DNA of 64,000 nucleotides from Kocuria carniphila (lineage in GTDB: Bacteria; Actinomycetota; Actinomycetes; Actinomycetales; Micrococcaceae). Every line of letters begins with the position of its first letter. Position 1 is the stretch's first letter. Shown in pieces: positions 47,766-55,754 of this stretch. The notes under the pieces were generated by a model. That model saw nothing but the letters and a program-made list of their open reading frames with translations. It searched no databases and was not told the origin of the DNA. Location: positions 1 through 64,000 of the forward strand of contig NZ_NOIT01000018.1 of the NCBI RefSeq assembly GCF_004136555.1, written 5' to 3'. Made by a program: the position numbers and the translations under genes.

Positions 47766-48614
47766 ATGAAACTGATGCGAGTGGGCGAGAAGGGGCAAGA
47801 AATCCCGGTCGTCGAATATCAGGGGGCGCATTACGATGCTTCCGCAGCGGTGAAGGATTTCGACCCGGAGTTTTTCGCGACCGGGGGGATCGAATCCCTG
47901 CGAGCTGCCCTGGAACGCGGCGAGCTGTCGAACGCGGACATCACCGGTCAGCGCATCGGTGCGCCACTCACCAGGCCTTCTGCGGTGATCTGCATCGGCC
48001 AGAACTACGTGGAGCACGCTGCCGAGTCGGGTGACGCACCTCCCAAACTGCCCATCATCTTCTTCAAGACTCCCAACACCTTGACCGGCCCCAACGACAA
48101 CATCGCGTTGCCACCGGGGTCAGAGAAGAGCGACTGGGAAGTCGAGCTGGTCATCGTGGTGGGCAAGCAAGCGGCCTATTTGGAGACCGAAGCAGAAGCT
48201 GCGGAATGTATTGCCGGCTATACCCTGGCGGACGATCTGTCCGAGCGTGCCTATCAGATCGAAGACTCGGGGGGCCAGTGGTCCAAGGGCAAGTGCATCA
48301 AGGACTACATGCCACTGGGGCCGGTGGTTGTGACCGCGGATGAGTTCGACCCGCACGACGTGGCACTGGGTTCCTCAGTCAACGGCGAGCCGCGGCAGGG
48401 ATCGCGGACCTCGGACATGATCTTCTCGGTCGAGTACATCGTGAAGCACCTGTCCCATTACATGCAGCTGGAACCGGGGGACATCATCTCCACCGGCACG
48501 CCCAAGGGCGTAGCGCTGTCCGGAAAGTTCCCGTATTTGAAGGACGGCGACGTGGTGGAGGTGGAGATCGAGGGTATCGGTCAACAGCGTCACCGCATGG
48601 TTGCCCGTTCCTGA
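47766..48614 (+). CDS. FAH family hydrolase, probable 2,4-diketo-3-deoxy-L-fuconate hydrolase
   Basis: Fumarylacetoacetate hydrolase-like enzyme, 282 aa, predicted to cleave 2,4-diketo-3-deoxy-L-fuconate to pyruvate and L-lactate, the last step of the pathway known from Xanthomonas. Family motifs: ICIGQNYVEHAAE, metal ligands in SDWEVELVIVVG and TLADDLSERAYQ, and STGTPKGVAL at the C-terminal part. GGAGG (47756-47760) supports ATG 47766; the longer open frame upstream is spurious. SDR follows after 35 nt. Confidence 0.9.
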   Translation: MKLMRVGEKGQEIPVVEYQGAHYDASAAVKDFDPEFFATGGIESLRAALERGELSNADITGQRIGAPLTRPSAVICIGQNYVEHAAESGDAPPKLPIIFFKTPNTLTGPNDNIALPPGSEKSDWEVELVIVVGKQAAYLETEAEAAECIAGYTLADDLSERAYQIEDSGGQWSKGKCIKDYMPLGPVVVTADEFDPHDVALGSSVNGEPRQGSRTSDMIFSVEYIVKHLSHYMQLEPGDIISTGTPKGVALSGKFPYLKDGDVVEVEIEGIGQQRHRMVARS

Positions 48615-48649
48615 ACCGGCCAGCACCGAAGTAACGAGGAGAGACATTC

Positions 48650-49408
48650 ATGAGCTCACAAGAATTCGATGGACTGGTGGCCGTTGTCACCGGAGGTGCT
48701 TCGGGGATCGGAGATTCCGCGACCCGGGCTTTGCAGGCTAAAGGTGCCAAAGTTGCCGTTCTCGATCTCAACCCCGCGAACGCTGCCACGGGCGCGGTTC
48801 AGGTCCAGTGCGACGTCGCCGACGACGCCTCGGTCCAGAACGCGATCGACAAGGTCGTGGCCGAACTGGGCGGGATCGACGTGGTGATCAACAATGCCGG
48901 AATCGGGGCCCAGGGTGACGTCGCCGCCAACGACGACGATGAGTGGCACCGCGTCTGGGACATCAACGTGGTCGGTATGGTCCGCGTGACCCGGGCGGCG
49001 CTGCCGTACCTGCGGAAATCGAAGCACGCGTCCGTGGTCAACACGTGCTCCATCGCGGCGACCGCGGGTCTGCCCGAACGAGTGCTGTACTCGGCTACCA
49101 AGGGTGCGATTCTCGCGATGACCCGGGCCATGGCAGCGGATCACCTGCGCGAGGGAATCCGGGTGAACTGCGTGAATCCGGGAACCGCCAACACCCCCTG
49201 GATCGGCAATTTGCTGTCCAAGGCGCCCGACCCCGAAGCCGAACGGGCAGCCCTGAACGCTCGCCAGCCGCACGGACGGCTCGTGGAACCGGACGAGGTG
49301 GCCTCCGCCATTTGCTATTTGGCCAGCCCACTCAACGCATCGACCAGTGGCGTCGATCTTGCAGTGGACGGTGGTATGGAGGCTCTGCGCCTGCGCCCTG
49401 CCGAGTGA
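48650..49408 (+). CDS. Short-chain dehydrogenase, probable 2-keto-3-deoxy-L-fuconate dehydrogenase
   Basis: Rossmann-fold SDR, 252 aa. Cofactor motif GGASGIG (residues 15-21 region), INNAGIG, catalytic Ser in NTCSIAATAG, and YSATK (Tyr/Lys pair). Predicted to oxidise 2-keto-3-deoxy-L-fuconate at C4 to the 2,4-diketo acid, ahead of the FAH hydrolase. The Asp at the end of strand 2 (VLDLN) indicates NAD preference. AGGAGA precedes ATG 48650. Last gene of the forward fucose operon before a convergent terminator. Confidence 0.9.
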   Translation: MSSQEFDGLVAVVTGGASGIGDSATRALQAKGAKVAVLDLNPANAATGAVQVQCDVADDASVQNAIDKVVAELGGIDVVINNAGIGAQGDVAANDDDEWHRVWDINVVGMVRVTRAALPYLRKSKHASVVNTCSIAATAGLPERVLYSATKGAILAMTRAMAADHLREGIRVNCVNPGTANTPWIGNLLSKAPDPEAERAALNARQPHGRLVEPDEVASAICYLASPLNASTSGVDLAVDGGMEALRLRPAE

Positions 49409-49426
49409 TCGATGCTAGCGAACCAG

Positions 49427-49467
49427 AACGGCCCGGCCGGTTGACATGCTCAATCGGCCGGGCCGTT
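49427..49467. terminator. Bidirectional terminator overlapping the 3' end of the regulator gene
   Basis: AACGGCCCGGCCG (49427-49439) pairs perfectly with CGGCCGGGCCGTT (49455-49467), 15-nt loop. The reverse-strand regulator stop codon (49450-49452) lies inside the loop, so 18 nt of the coding region form part of the structure. Confidence 0.8.
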
Positions 49468-50169
49468 GAGGTCTTCCGGGATGTCTGAGACGGGGGTTTC
49501 GGTCAGGGCAATGCGCAGCCAGCGCTCCACGCCCTGAAGGTGGTGGATCATGGCGGCGCGGGCCAGCGCGGGGTCCCTGCGGCGGAGGGCGTCCAGAATC
49601 TCCTGGTGCTCTTCCATAGTGCGTTCGGCCGAGCCCTGCTGCGTCATCCCGCGCCAGGCGCGGGCCCGAACAGTTCGTGAGTTGAGGCTGCCCGTCAGGG
49701 AGCTCAGATAGCCATTGCCGGCGGCATCTCCGATGATGCCGTGAAAGGCCAGGTCCTGGTCCACGAGCGAGTCGATGTTCTCCACATCCGTATCGTCCAG
49801 AGTCCGCTGGATTTTCTCGAGCTGCTCCTCCGAGATCCGTGCTGCGGCTAATTCGACCGCGGCAGCTTCCAGAACGCGGCGGGTTTCCAGCAGCTCCAGG
49901 ACTGATGAGTTCTGATGCAACTCCAGTACGAAAGAGATCGCCTCGGAGAGGTGCTGGGTGTTCAACTCCGTCACGTACGTGCCGTCGCCCTGCCTGATGT
50001 CCAGAATCCGCACCACTTCGAGTGCCTTGACCGCTTCGCGTAGCGAACTACGTGACAGGCCCAGGCGATCTGCCAGTTCCTTCTCCGGGGGCAGCCTGTC
50101 GCCGGGGCCCAGCTCACCATTGAGGATCATGGCGCGCAACCTGGCCATGGCGGTATTGGTGAGCGACAC
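49450..50169 (-). CDS. GntR-family (FadR/FCD subfamily) transcriptional regulator of the fucose island
   Basis: 239 aa. Winged helix-turn-helix in residues about 5-70 with GDRLPPEKELADRLGLSRSSLREAVKALE, typical of FadR-type GntR regulators, then an all-helical FCD ligand domain (DQDLAFHGIIGDAAGN, and later EEHQEILDALRRRDP with metal-binding His). GTG start at 50169 with AGGAGA upstream on the reverse strand. It is the only DNA-binding regulator in the island, so it is the likely binder of the CATC-N-GATG sites; no such site is seen in front of its own gene. Confidence 0.92.
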   Translation of the reverse strand: MSLTNTAMARLRAMILNGELGPGDRLPPEKELADRLGLSRSSLREAVKALEVVRILDIRQGDGTYVTELNTQHLSEAISFVLELHQNSSVLELLETRRVLEAAAVELAAARISEEQLEKIQRTLDDTDVENIDSLVDQDLAFHGIIGDAAGNGYLSSLTGSLNSRTVRARAWRGMTQQGSAERTMEEHQEILDALRRRDPALARAAMIHHLQGVERWLRIALTETPVSDIPEDLNGPAD

Positions 50170-50312
50170 GGTGCGATCTCCTGAATTTGGTGGTCAGACA
50201 CGGACTAACGGGGTGGCGGAAACCCGCCTCCCCAAGTATCCCTGACGTGTTCGAGAGAAAGCTTATGAGTCAAATAACAGGTCGCTTTGAGTCAGGTGGC
50301 AGACTAGTTCCC

Positions 50313-51404
50313 ATGCTGACTTTCGGTGATGACACTGTCTGGACCGCGGCCCAGGACCGCTACGAAACCATGCCCTATCGGCGGGTGGGGAACTCTGGTT
50401 TGAAGCTGCCCGCGCTGTCCCTGGGGCTGTGGCACAACTTTGGTGACGACACCCCAGTGGCAAACATGCGCGCCACCCTGCGCAAGGCCTTCGACCTGGG
50501 TATCACCCACTTCGATCTGGCCAACAACTACGGCCCGCCGGCCGGCTCCGCCGAATTGAACTTCGGCCGGATCCTCCGTGAGGACTTCGCCCGGTACCGC
50601 CAGGAACTCATCATCTCCACCAAGGCCGGCTGGCAGATGTGGCCGGGCCCGTACGGGGGAGTGGGCGGCTCGCGGAAGTACCTGCTGGACTCCATCGACC
50701 AGTCCCTGGAACGCATGGGTCTGGACCGGGTGGACATCTTCTACCACCACCGCCCGGACGCCGACACTCCGCTCGAAGAGACCATGGGCGCCTTGGACCA
50801 CATCGTGCGTTCTGGTCGGGCCACCTACGTGGGCATCTCGTCCTACAGCGCGGACCTCACGCTGGCGGCGCAGAAGATCATGAAGGAGCTGGGCACCCCG
50901 CTGCTCATCCACCAGCCCTCGTACTCCATGCTCAACCGCTGGATCGAGAAGCCCAACGAGCACGCGGACGGCAAGAACCTGCTCGGCGCCCTCACCGAGG
51001 CAGGCATGGGGTCCATCAGCTTCTCCCCGTTGGCCCAGGGCATGCTCACGAACAAGTACCTGGGCGGAGTCCCGGGGGAGTCTCGCGCTGCCGCGGGCAA
51101 GTCCCTCAACCCGGAATGGTTGACAGACAACACCCTGGAGCAGATCAAGGAACTGAATTCAATGGCCGAGGATCGGGGTCAGACGCTGGCACAGATGGCC
51201 ATTGCGTGGGTCCTGCGTCCGCAGGCCGAAGGCCAGGTCACCACGGCGCTCGTGGGGGCGTCGTCCCCGGAACAGATCACTGATTCCGCGGCGGCCATTC
51301 AGAACCTGGACTTCTCTGACGCTGAACTCGAACGCATCGACTCTCTGGTCACGGATGCCGACATCAACATCTGGGGCGCGGCAACGGACTCCAAGCACGC
51401 ATGA
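50313..51404 (+). CDS. Aldo/keto reductase of the YghZ/MgrA (L-glyceraldehyde 3-phosphate reductase) type
   Basis: NADPH-dependent AKR, 363 aa. YRRVGNSGLKLPALSLGLWHNFG near the N-terminus and YGPPAGSAELNFG and HHRPDADTPLEETM are typical of the YghZ group; tetrad D and Y in FDLANNYG, K in STKAGW, H in FYHHRPD. ATG 50313 is chosen because homologues begin near MPYRR with a short leader; CAGACT ends 7 nt upstream, compatible with a leaderless mRNA. ATG 50265 is an alternative. Role in fucose use is uncertain; it may detoxify aldehydes such as lactaldehyde or methylglyoxal. Overlaps lysE by 4 nt. Confidence 0.88.
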   Translation: MLTFGDDTVWTAAQDRYETMPYRRVGNSGLKLPALSLGLWHNFGDDTPVANMRATLRKAFDLGITHFDLANNYGPPAGSAELNFGRILREDFARYRQELIISTKAGWQMWPGPYGGVGGSRKYLLDSIDQSLERMGLDRVDIFYHHRPDADTPLEETMGALDHIVRSGRATYVGISSYSADLTLAAQKIMKELGTPLLIHQPSYSMLNRWIEKPNEHADGKNLLGALTEAGMGSISFSPLAQGMLTNKYLGGVPGESRAAAGKSLNPEWLTDNTLEQIKELNSMAEDRGQTLAQMAIAWVLRPQAEGQVTTALVGASSPEQITDSAAAIQNLDFSDAELERIDSLVTDADINIWGAATDSKHA

Positions 51405-52168
51405 GCACCACACAGTACCTGGCCCTGCTCGGCCTGTGGATCGCGGGCATCGTCTCGCCCGGCCCGGACATTCTGGTCATCCTCCGCAACGCGTTCCTGT
51501 CATCGCGCGGCAAGGCCATGCTCACGGCACTAGGCGTGATGATCGGCAACATCATCTGGATCACCCTCTCGCTCACCGGCGTCACGGTGGTGATCAACCA
51601 GAACGAGGTCCTCAAGCTGACCATCCAGATCGCGGGTGCACTGTTCCTCGCGTGGATGGGCTACGGCTCCATTCGCTCGGCGCTCGCGGCCAAGGCGAAT
51701 TCACGACGTCGTTCGGAGACTACCCACGCGAGCCCGACGGGCGGTGCCGTACCCGGCTCGAGTGAGGCGGCGCCGTCGCCGGCCACCGTGGAGGCCGCCG
51801 AGCAAATTCCCGAACCCGCGCCCAGCGCGCACGGCGGGGGGATCCTGGGTACCAAGAACCTGACCGGGTTCAGAGCGGTGGTGCAGGGCATCATCACGAA
51901 TCTCTCCAATGCCAAGGCCATCGTGTTCTTCATCGCGTTGTTCGCCTCGGTGGTTCCGGCGAATGCGCTGTGGTGGGAATCAATGCTCGTGGCCGTGCTG
52001 TTGTTCGTGGTGGGGCTGGCGTGGTTCTGCGCCGTTGCGTGGTTCGGATCCGTGCCGGCACTGGCCGCAAGGTTCCAAGCCCACTCCGTGGGCGTGGAAC
52101 TGATCGCCGGGGTGGTCTTCCTGGCGGTCTCTGTGCTGCTGCTCGTGGAGGCTGCGCTGTCCTGGTAA
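51401..52168 (+). CDS. LysE/RhtB family exporter
   Basis: Small-molecule exporter, 255 aa, about six hydrophobic segments, starting LLGLWIAGIVSPGPDILVILRN, the family signature. The cytoplasmic loop between segments 3 and 4 is long, Ala/Pro/Ser-rich and low in conservation (about residues 100-145). ATG 51401 overlaps the reductase stop, so the two are coupled. Substrate unknown; family members export amino acids and related solutes. Confidence 0.88.
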   Translation: MSTTQYLALLGLWIAGIVSPGPDILVILRNAFLSSRGKAMLTALGVMIGNIIWITLSLTGVTVVINQNEVLKLTIQIAGALFLAWMGYGSIRSALAAKANSRRRSETTHASPTGGAVPGSSEAAPSPATVEAAEQIPEPAPSAHGGGILGTKNLTGFRAVVQGIITNLSNAKAIVFFIALFASVVPANALWWESMLVAVLLFVVGLAWFCAVAWFGSVPALAARFQAHSVGVELIAGVVFLAVSVLLLVEAALSW

Positions 52169-52219
52169 GCCCCAGGCATGACTGTCCGCAACGGTACGTT
52201 AACCGCTCCGTTGCTTGAC

Positions 52220-52329
52220 TAGACTGTGGAGTTGGTTCTGTGCGGCGCGGCACTGCGGTGGTCAGCCATCCGTGTGTCGGCGCGGGTCTGCACAATGACC
52301 ACTGACTACTTGATTCCCCGAGGAGAACC
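52220..52329 (+). promoter_or_regulatory. ino1 upstream region
   Basis: A clear -10 TAGACT sits at 52220-52225 with only weak -35 candidates (CGTTAA or TTAACC near 52197). The leader is about 95 nt and ends in AGGAG close to GTG 52330. Nothing else is seen. Confidence 0.5.
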
Positions 52330-53415
52330 GTGTCCGAACACCCCATTCGCGTGGCCATTGCAGGTGTGGGCAACTGTGCCACATCGCTCATTCAGGGCGT
52401 GCACTTCTACCGCGACGCCGACCCCTCCGAGGCCGTCCCCGGCCTGATGCACGTGCAGTTCGGTGCTTACCACGTGCGTGATGTCGAATTCGTGGCGGCC
52501 TTCGACGTGGACGCGGCCAAGGTGGGCCGGGACCTCTCCGACGCGATCCTGGCATCCGAGAACAACACCATGAAGATCGCGGACGTCCCCAACCTGGGCG
52601 TGACCGTGCAGCGCGGCCCCACCCTGGATGGCCTGGGCGAGTACTACCGCGAAATGATCACCGAGTCGGATGCAGAACCGGTGGACGTCGCTCAGGCGCT
52701 GCGTGACGCCAAGGTGGACGTGCTCGTCTCCTACTTGCCCGTGGGCTCCGAGGACGCTGACCGGTACTACGCGCAGGCCGCCATCGACGCCGGCGTAGCC
52801 TTCGTCAACGCACTGCCCGTGTTCATTGCGGGCACCGAGGAGTGGGCACAGAAGTTCCGCGACGCCGGTGTTCCCATCGTGGGCGACGACATCAAGTCTC
52901 AGGTGGGCGCCACCATCACCCACCGCGTGCTGGCCAAATTGCTCGAGGACCGCGGCTACGTGCTGGACCGCACCTACCAGCTCAACGTGGGCGGCAACAT
53001 GGACTTCAAGAACATGTTGGAGCGCTCCCGTTTGGAGTCCAAGAAGATCTCCAAGACCCAGGCCGTGACCTCCAACGTGCCGCACGAGATGCGCGCGAAA
53101 GACGTTCACATCGGCCCCTCGGACTACGTGGGCTGGCTGGACGACCGCAAGTTCGCGTTCGTGCGCCTCGAAGGTCACGGCTTCGGCAATGCACCCATCT
53201 CCTTGGAGTACAAGCTCGAGGTGTGGGACTCCCCGAACTCCGCCGGCGTGATCATCGACGCCATCCGCGCGGCCAAGATCGGCCTGGACCGCGGCATCGG
53301 CGGCCCGCTGACCTCGGCGTCCTCGTACTTCATGAAGTCCCCGCCCGAGCAGTTCGATGACGACACCGCTCGCGAGAACGTCGAGAAGTTCATCCGCGGC
53401 GAGATCGAGCGCTAA
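52330..53415 (+). CDS. ino1: myo-Inositol-1-phosphate synthase
   Basis: Converts glucose-6-phosphate to L-myo-inositol-1-phosphate (1D-Ins-3-P), precursor of mycothiol and phosphatidylinositol; 361 aa, the actinobacterial length. NAD-binding [13 protein letters not shown] at residues 10-22, then [25 protein letters not shown] and [12 protein letters not shown], all conserved. GTG 52330 follows AGGAGA. It converges on the phosphatase and mshA genes, which use its product; a 20-bp terminator lies between. Confidence 0.96.
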   Translation: MSEHPIRVAIAGVGNCATSLIQGVHFYRDADPSEAVPGLMHVQFGAYHVRDVEFVAAFDVDAAKVGRDLSDAILASENNTMKIADVPNLGVTVQRGPTLDGLGEYYREMITESDAEPVDVAQALRDAKVDVLVSYLPVGSEDADRYYAQAAIDAGVAFVNALPVFIAGTEEWAQKFRDAGVPIVGDDIKSQVGATITHRVLAKLLEDRGYVLDRTYQLNVGGNMDFKNMLERSRLESKKISKTQAVTSNVPHEMRAKDVHIGPSDYVGWLDDRKFAFVRLEGHGFGNAPISLEYKLEVWDSPNSAGVIIDAIRAAKIGLDRGIGGPLTSASSYFMKSPPEQFDDDTARENVEKFIRGEIER

Positions 53416-53432
53416 ACACGTTTTTCAACCGA

Positions 53433-53476
53433 CGGCGGCGCCCGGTACCGAAGCATTTCGGTACCGGGCGCCGCCG
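53433..53476. terminator. Terminator between ino1 and the phosphatase gene
   Basis: The arm 53433-53452 pairs perfectly with 53457-53476 (CGGCGGCGCCCGGTACCGAA and complement), loop GCAT: 20 bp. Works for both convergent units. Confidence 0.88.
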
Positions 53477-53556
53477 ATTCAGTGGGTACCTGAGATCCGA
53501 AGCATCCCCGCGCCACTCTTACCCCAGCAGAATGCTCAGAATCTCAGGTTGCAGAT

Positions 53557-54354
53557 CTATCGCCGGTCCTGCCCCGCCAAACCGGCGCGGGAAATGATGT
53601 AGTCGACCAGCGGATTGTAGAGGTGCGGGGCCACGTTGTCGTCCAGGGGAACGGTGACCTCCACGTCACCCTGGGCCTCGGCCACGAAGATACCGGGGTC
53701 GTTGCAGTCGCCCATGGCGATGGTGCGTAGTTTGGCCCGCGAACCCGCGTAACCGGCCATGCCGTGGTCGGAAACGACAAGGTCCGGCTGCTCGCGACCC
53801 TCTGCGGCCAACTGCTCCAGAACCAGTTTCATAGGCTCGGGGGAGTGTGTGTGTCGCAGACCGCCGTACTGCTCGACCATCACGACATCCTCTACCTGCC
53901 GCACGTCACCGTCCTCGAACGGGATGGCACCGTCCACCCGCAGCACACGGGCACCGGACTTGCGGGCAACTCGGGCGAGCCGGGCGTAGACGGGTGCGAG
54001 CCCGGCGGGGTGTGCCGTGGCGAACAACAAGCGTTTGCGGCCCTTGACGGCCTCACTGAAAACATCCGCGTACTTGTCGAGCGCGGCAATGCACAGGTTG
54101 GCGGAAATGGAGTCCTGGCCCTCCGTGTACTTGGGGTCCTCATTGATGCCTACGCGATCACGCATGAGCTTGAACACGGACTTGTAGGTCCAGTCCTTGG
54201 TCTGTTCGACGCCCATGTGCTGGTGCTGGTCGCCATCCAGGAAACCCTGGATGTTACGGAGGTTGGCTTCACGGGGGGTCGCTACGGCGCCGGTGATCCG
54301 GGATCGATCCAGATACCTGGCCAACGATTCACGGCTGAGATACGCGGTGGTCAC
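53557..54354 (-). CDS. PF15698-type phosphatase next to mshA; candidate GlcNAc-inositol phosphate phosphatase
   Basis: 265 aa. It begins VTTAYLSRESLARYLDRSRI and carries TPREANLRNIQGFLDGD, GHRLLFATAHP-like FATAHPAGLAP, THSPEPMKLVLEQL, VSDHGMAGYAG and MGDCNDPGIFVAEAQG; I recognise these as the actinobacterial 'phosphatase' family (PF15698), whose substrate is to my knowledge unassigned. GTG at 54354; the open frame extends upstream into mshA but without family similarity. It follows mshA by 10 nt on the same strand and faces ino1. TAGACT 7 nt before the GTG (complement 54362-54367) adds a possible own leaderless promoter. Assignment to mycothiol step MshA2 is inference from context. Confidence 0.8.
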   Translation of the reverse strand: MTTAYLSRESLARYLDRSRITGAVATPREANLRNIQGFLDGDQHQHMGVEQTKDWTYKSVFKLMRDRVGINEDPKYTEGQDSISANLCIAALDKYADVFSEAVKGRKRLLFATAHPAGLAPVYARLARVARKSGARVLRVDGAIPFEDGDVRQVEDVVMVEQYGGLRHTHSPEPMKLVLEQLAAEGREQPDLVVSDHGMAGYAGSRAKLRTIAMGDCNDPGIFVAEAQGDVEVTVPLDDNVAPHLYNPLVDYIISRAGLAGQDRR

Positions 54355-54364
54355 ACTCTCGAGT

Positions 54365-55666
54365 CTAGGTGTTAACGGGCTCGGCCGCGCAGCGTGTGTA
54401 AGCCACCTCATGTTGGGCGGCCACATGGTCCCATGTGAGTTCGCGCGCCCGCTCCGCCGCAGCCTGGGACATGGCCCGCCAGTGCTCAGGGTTCGACGCC
54501 GCTCGGTACAGCGCCTCCGCCCACAGTTCCGGGGTGCGCCCGGGCACCAACCATCCGGTGCGATGGTCCTCCACTGCGTAGCGCAGCCCGTCCACGTCGG
54601 TGGCCAGAACCGGCGTTCCGCATGCCTGGGCCTCCAGAGCCACCAGACCGAAGGTCTCGGACGAGGACGGCATGGCCACCGCATCCACGGAACGCATCAA
54701 CTCGGCCAGTTCGGATGACGGCATGGAGCCTTGGAACTCGATGACGTCCGCCACGTCGTATTCGGCGACCAACCGATGCAACGCCGCCAGAAAATCTGGG
54801 GAGCCCACCCCCGCAAGGATCAGCCTGATCGCGCAGTCGGGGTGCTCGTGGCGCAACAGTCCCATGGCGGCCACCAGAATCTGCGGACCCTTGAGTGGCT
54901 GCATGCGACCCGCGCACAACACGGTGAACGGCCGCCCCGCCGCACGGGCAGAAGAAGACGGAGCAATCGAGGCGATCGACGTGACGGAAGGCTCACCGGA
55001 ATCATCAGCGGAGGCGGTCTGCGCTCTTGGGTAGAAGATTTCCGGATCCACCCCCGGAGGAATCACACGAATCCGGTCCCGGGAGGCCCCGTAGAGCTCC
55101 ACCATGTGATCGGCCTCGGCGGGTGTGTTGACCACCAGGGTGCAGGAGCTGGCCACGAGCTCCCGTTCGGCAAGCTCGCGGGACGCGGGTTCCGGATTCT
55201 CGCCCGGCCCGGCGCGCAGGTTCTTCACCGCCGCAGAGGTGTGCAGCGTGAGCATCTGGGGGATCTTGAGAGCCTCACAGATTTCACGGGCCGCCACCCC
55301 GGACAGCCAATAATGGGCGTGGACGAGGAGGGGAGCGTCGTCGTCGTCGTCGTAAAAAGTGGCGAGCGCGCGGCCGAACTCGACCGCGAACTCGGGGAGC
55401 TGTTCCTTGGGTGCACTGGCCGCCCCGGGAAGCGCCACCGAGAGCAAGCGGAGACCATTGGACAGAGGAGCCACCGTGATGCCCGCGGGATGCAAAGGAT
55501 CCCGGTCGAGAGTGGCCATGTCCACGTCCCAACCGCGCTGGGACAGCGAACGGGCCAGGTGCAGAACGTACACGTTCATGCCGCCGGCGTCGCCGGAGCC
55601 GGGCTGGTCCACGGGCGAGGTGTGCATGCTCACGAGCAGCACGCGCGGCGGGGTCTGTTGGGGCAC
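54365..55666 (-). CDS. mshA: D-inositol-3-phosphate glycosyltransferase MshA
   Basis: Transfers GlcNAc from UDP-GlcNAc to inositol-3-phosphate, first committed step of mycothiol synthesis; GT4 family, GT-B fold, 433 aa. Diagnostic SMHTSPVDQPGSGDAGGMNVYVLHL (residues 13-37), HAHYWLSGVA, VIPPGVDPEIFYP (201-213), GRMQPLKGPQI and the ETFGLVALEAQACGTPV donor-site motif. A run of five Asp (106-110) and a Ser/Ala-rich linker (about 215-245) between the two lobes are unusual. GTG 55666 has TAGGCT 6 nt upstream (complement 55673-55678), so the mRNA should be leaderless. The phosphatase gene follows by 10 nt. Confidence 0.92.
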   Translation of the reverse strand: MPQQTPPRVLLVSMHTSPVDQPGSGDAGGMNVYVLHLARSLSQRGWDVDMATLDRDPLHPAGITVAPLSNGLRLLSVALPGAASAPKEQLPEFAVEFGRALATFYDDDDDAPLLVHAHYWLSGVAAREICEALKIPQMLTLHTSAAVKNLRAGPGENPEPASRELAERELVASSCTLVVNTPAEADHMVELYGASRDRIRVIPPGVDPEIFYPRAQTASADDSGEPSVTSIASIAPSSSARAAGRPFTVLCAGRMQPLKGPQILVAAMGLLRHEHPDCAIRLILAGVGSPDFLAALHRLVAEYDVADVIEFQGSMPSSELAELMRSVDAVAMPSSSETFGLVALEAQACGTPVLATDVDGLRYAVEDHRTGWLVPGRTPELWAEALYRAASNPEHWRAMSQAAAERARELTWDHVAAQHEVAYTRCAAEPVNT

Positions 55667-55754
55667 CAGACCAGCCTAGCGGGAAGCGCCGCGGCACAGT
55701 GCAGTAATGGTGGTCAGGCGCGCGGCGGCGCGCGGAACAGGCACAATGGAGGGC
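55667..55754. promoter_or_regulatory. Divergent mshA/alr promoter region
   Basis: 88 bp between divergent start codons. Reverse -10 TAGGCT (complement 55673-55678) is 6 nt from the mshA GTG; forward CACAAT (55742-55747) is 7 nt from the alr GTG, with GGAGGG in between. Both predict leaderless or nearly leaderless messages. Confidence 0.5.

Noticed and set aside
53557-54684. Longer version of the phosphatase gene starting inside mshA
   Set aside because: The extra 110 residues are Arg/Pro/Trp-rich shadow sequence of mshA; family similarity begins at GTG 54354.
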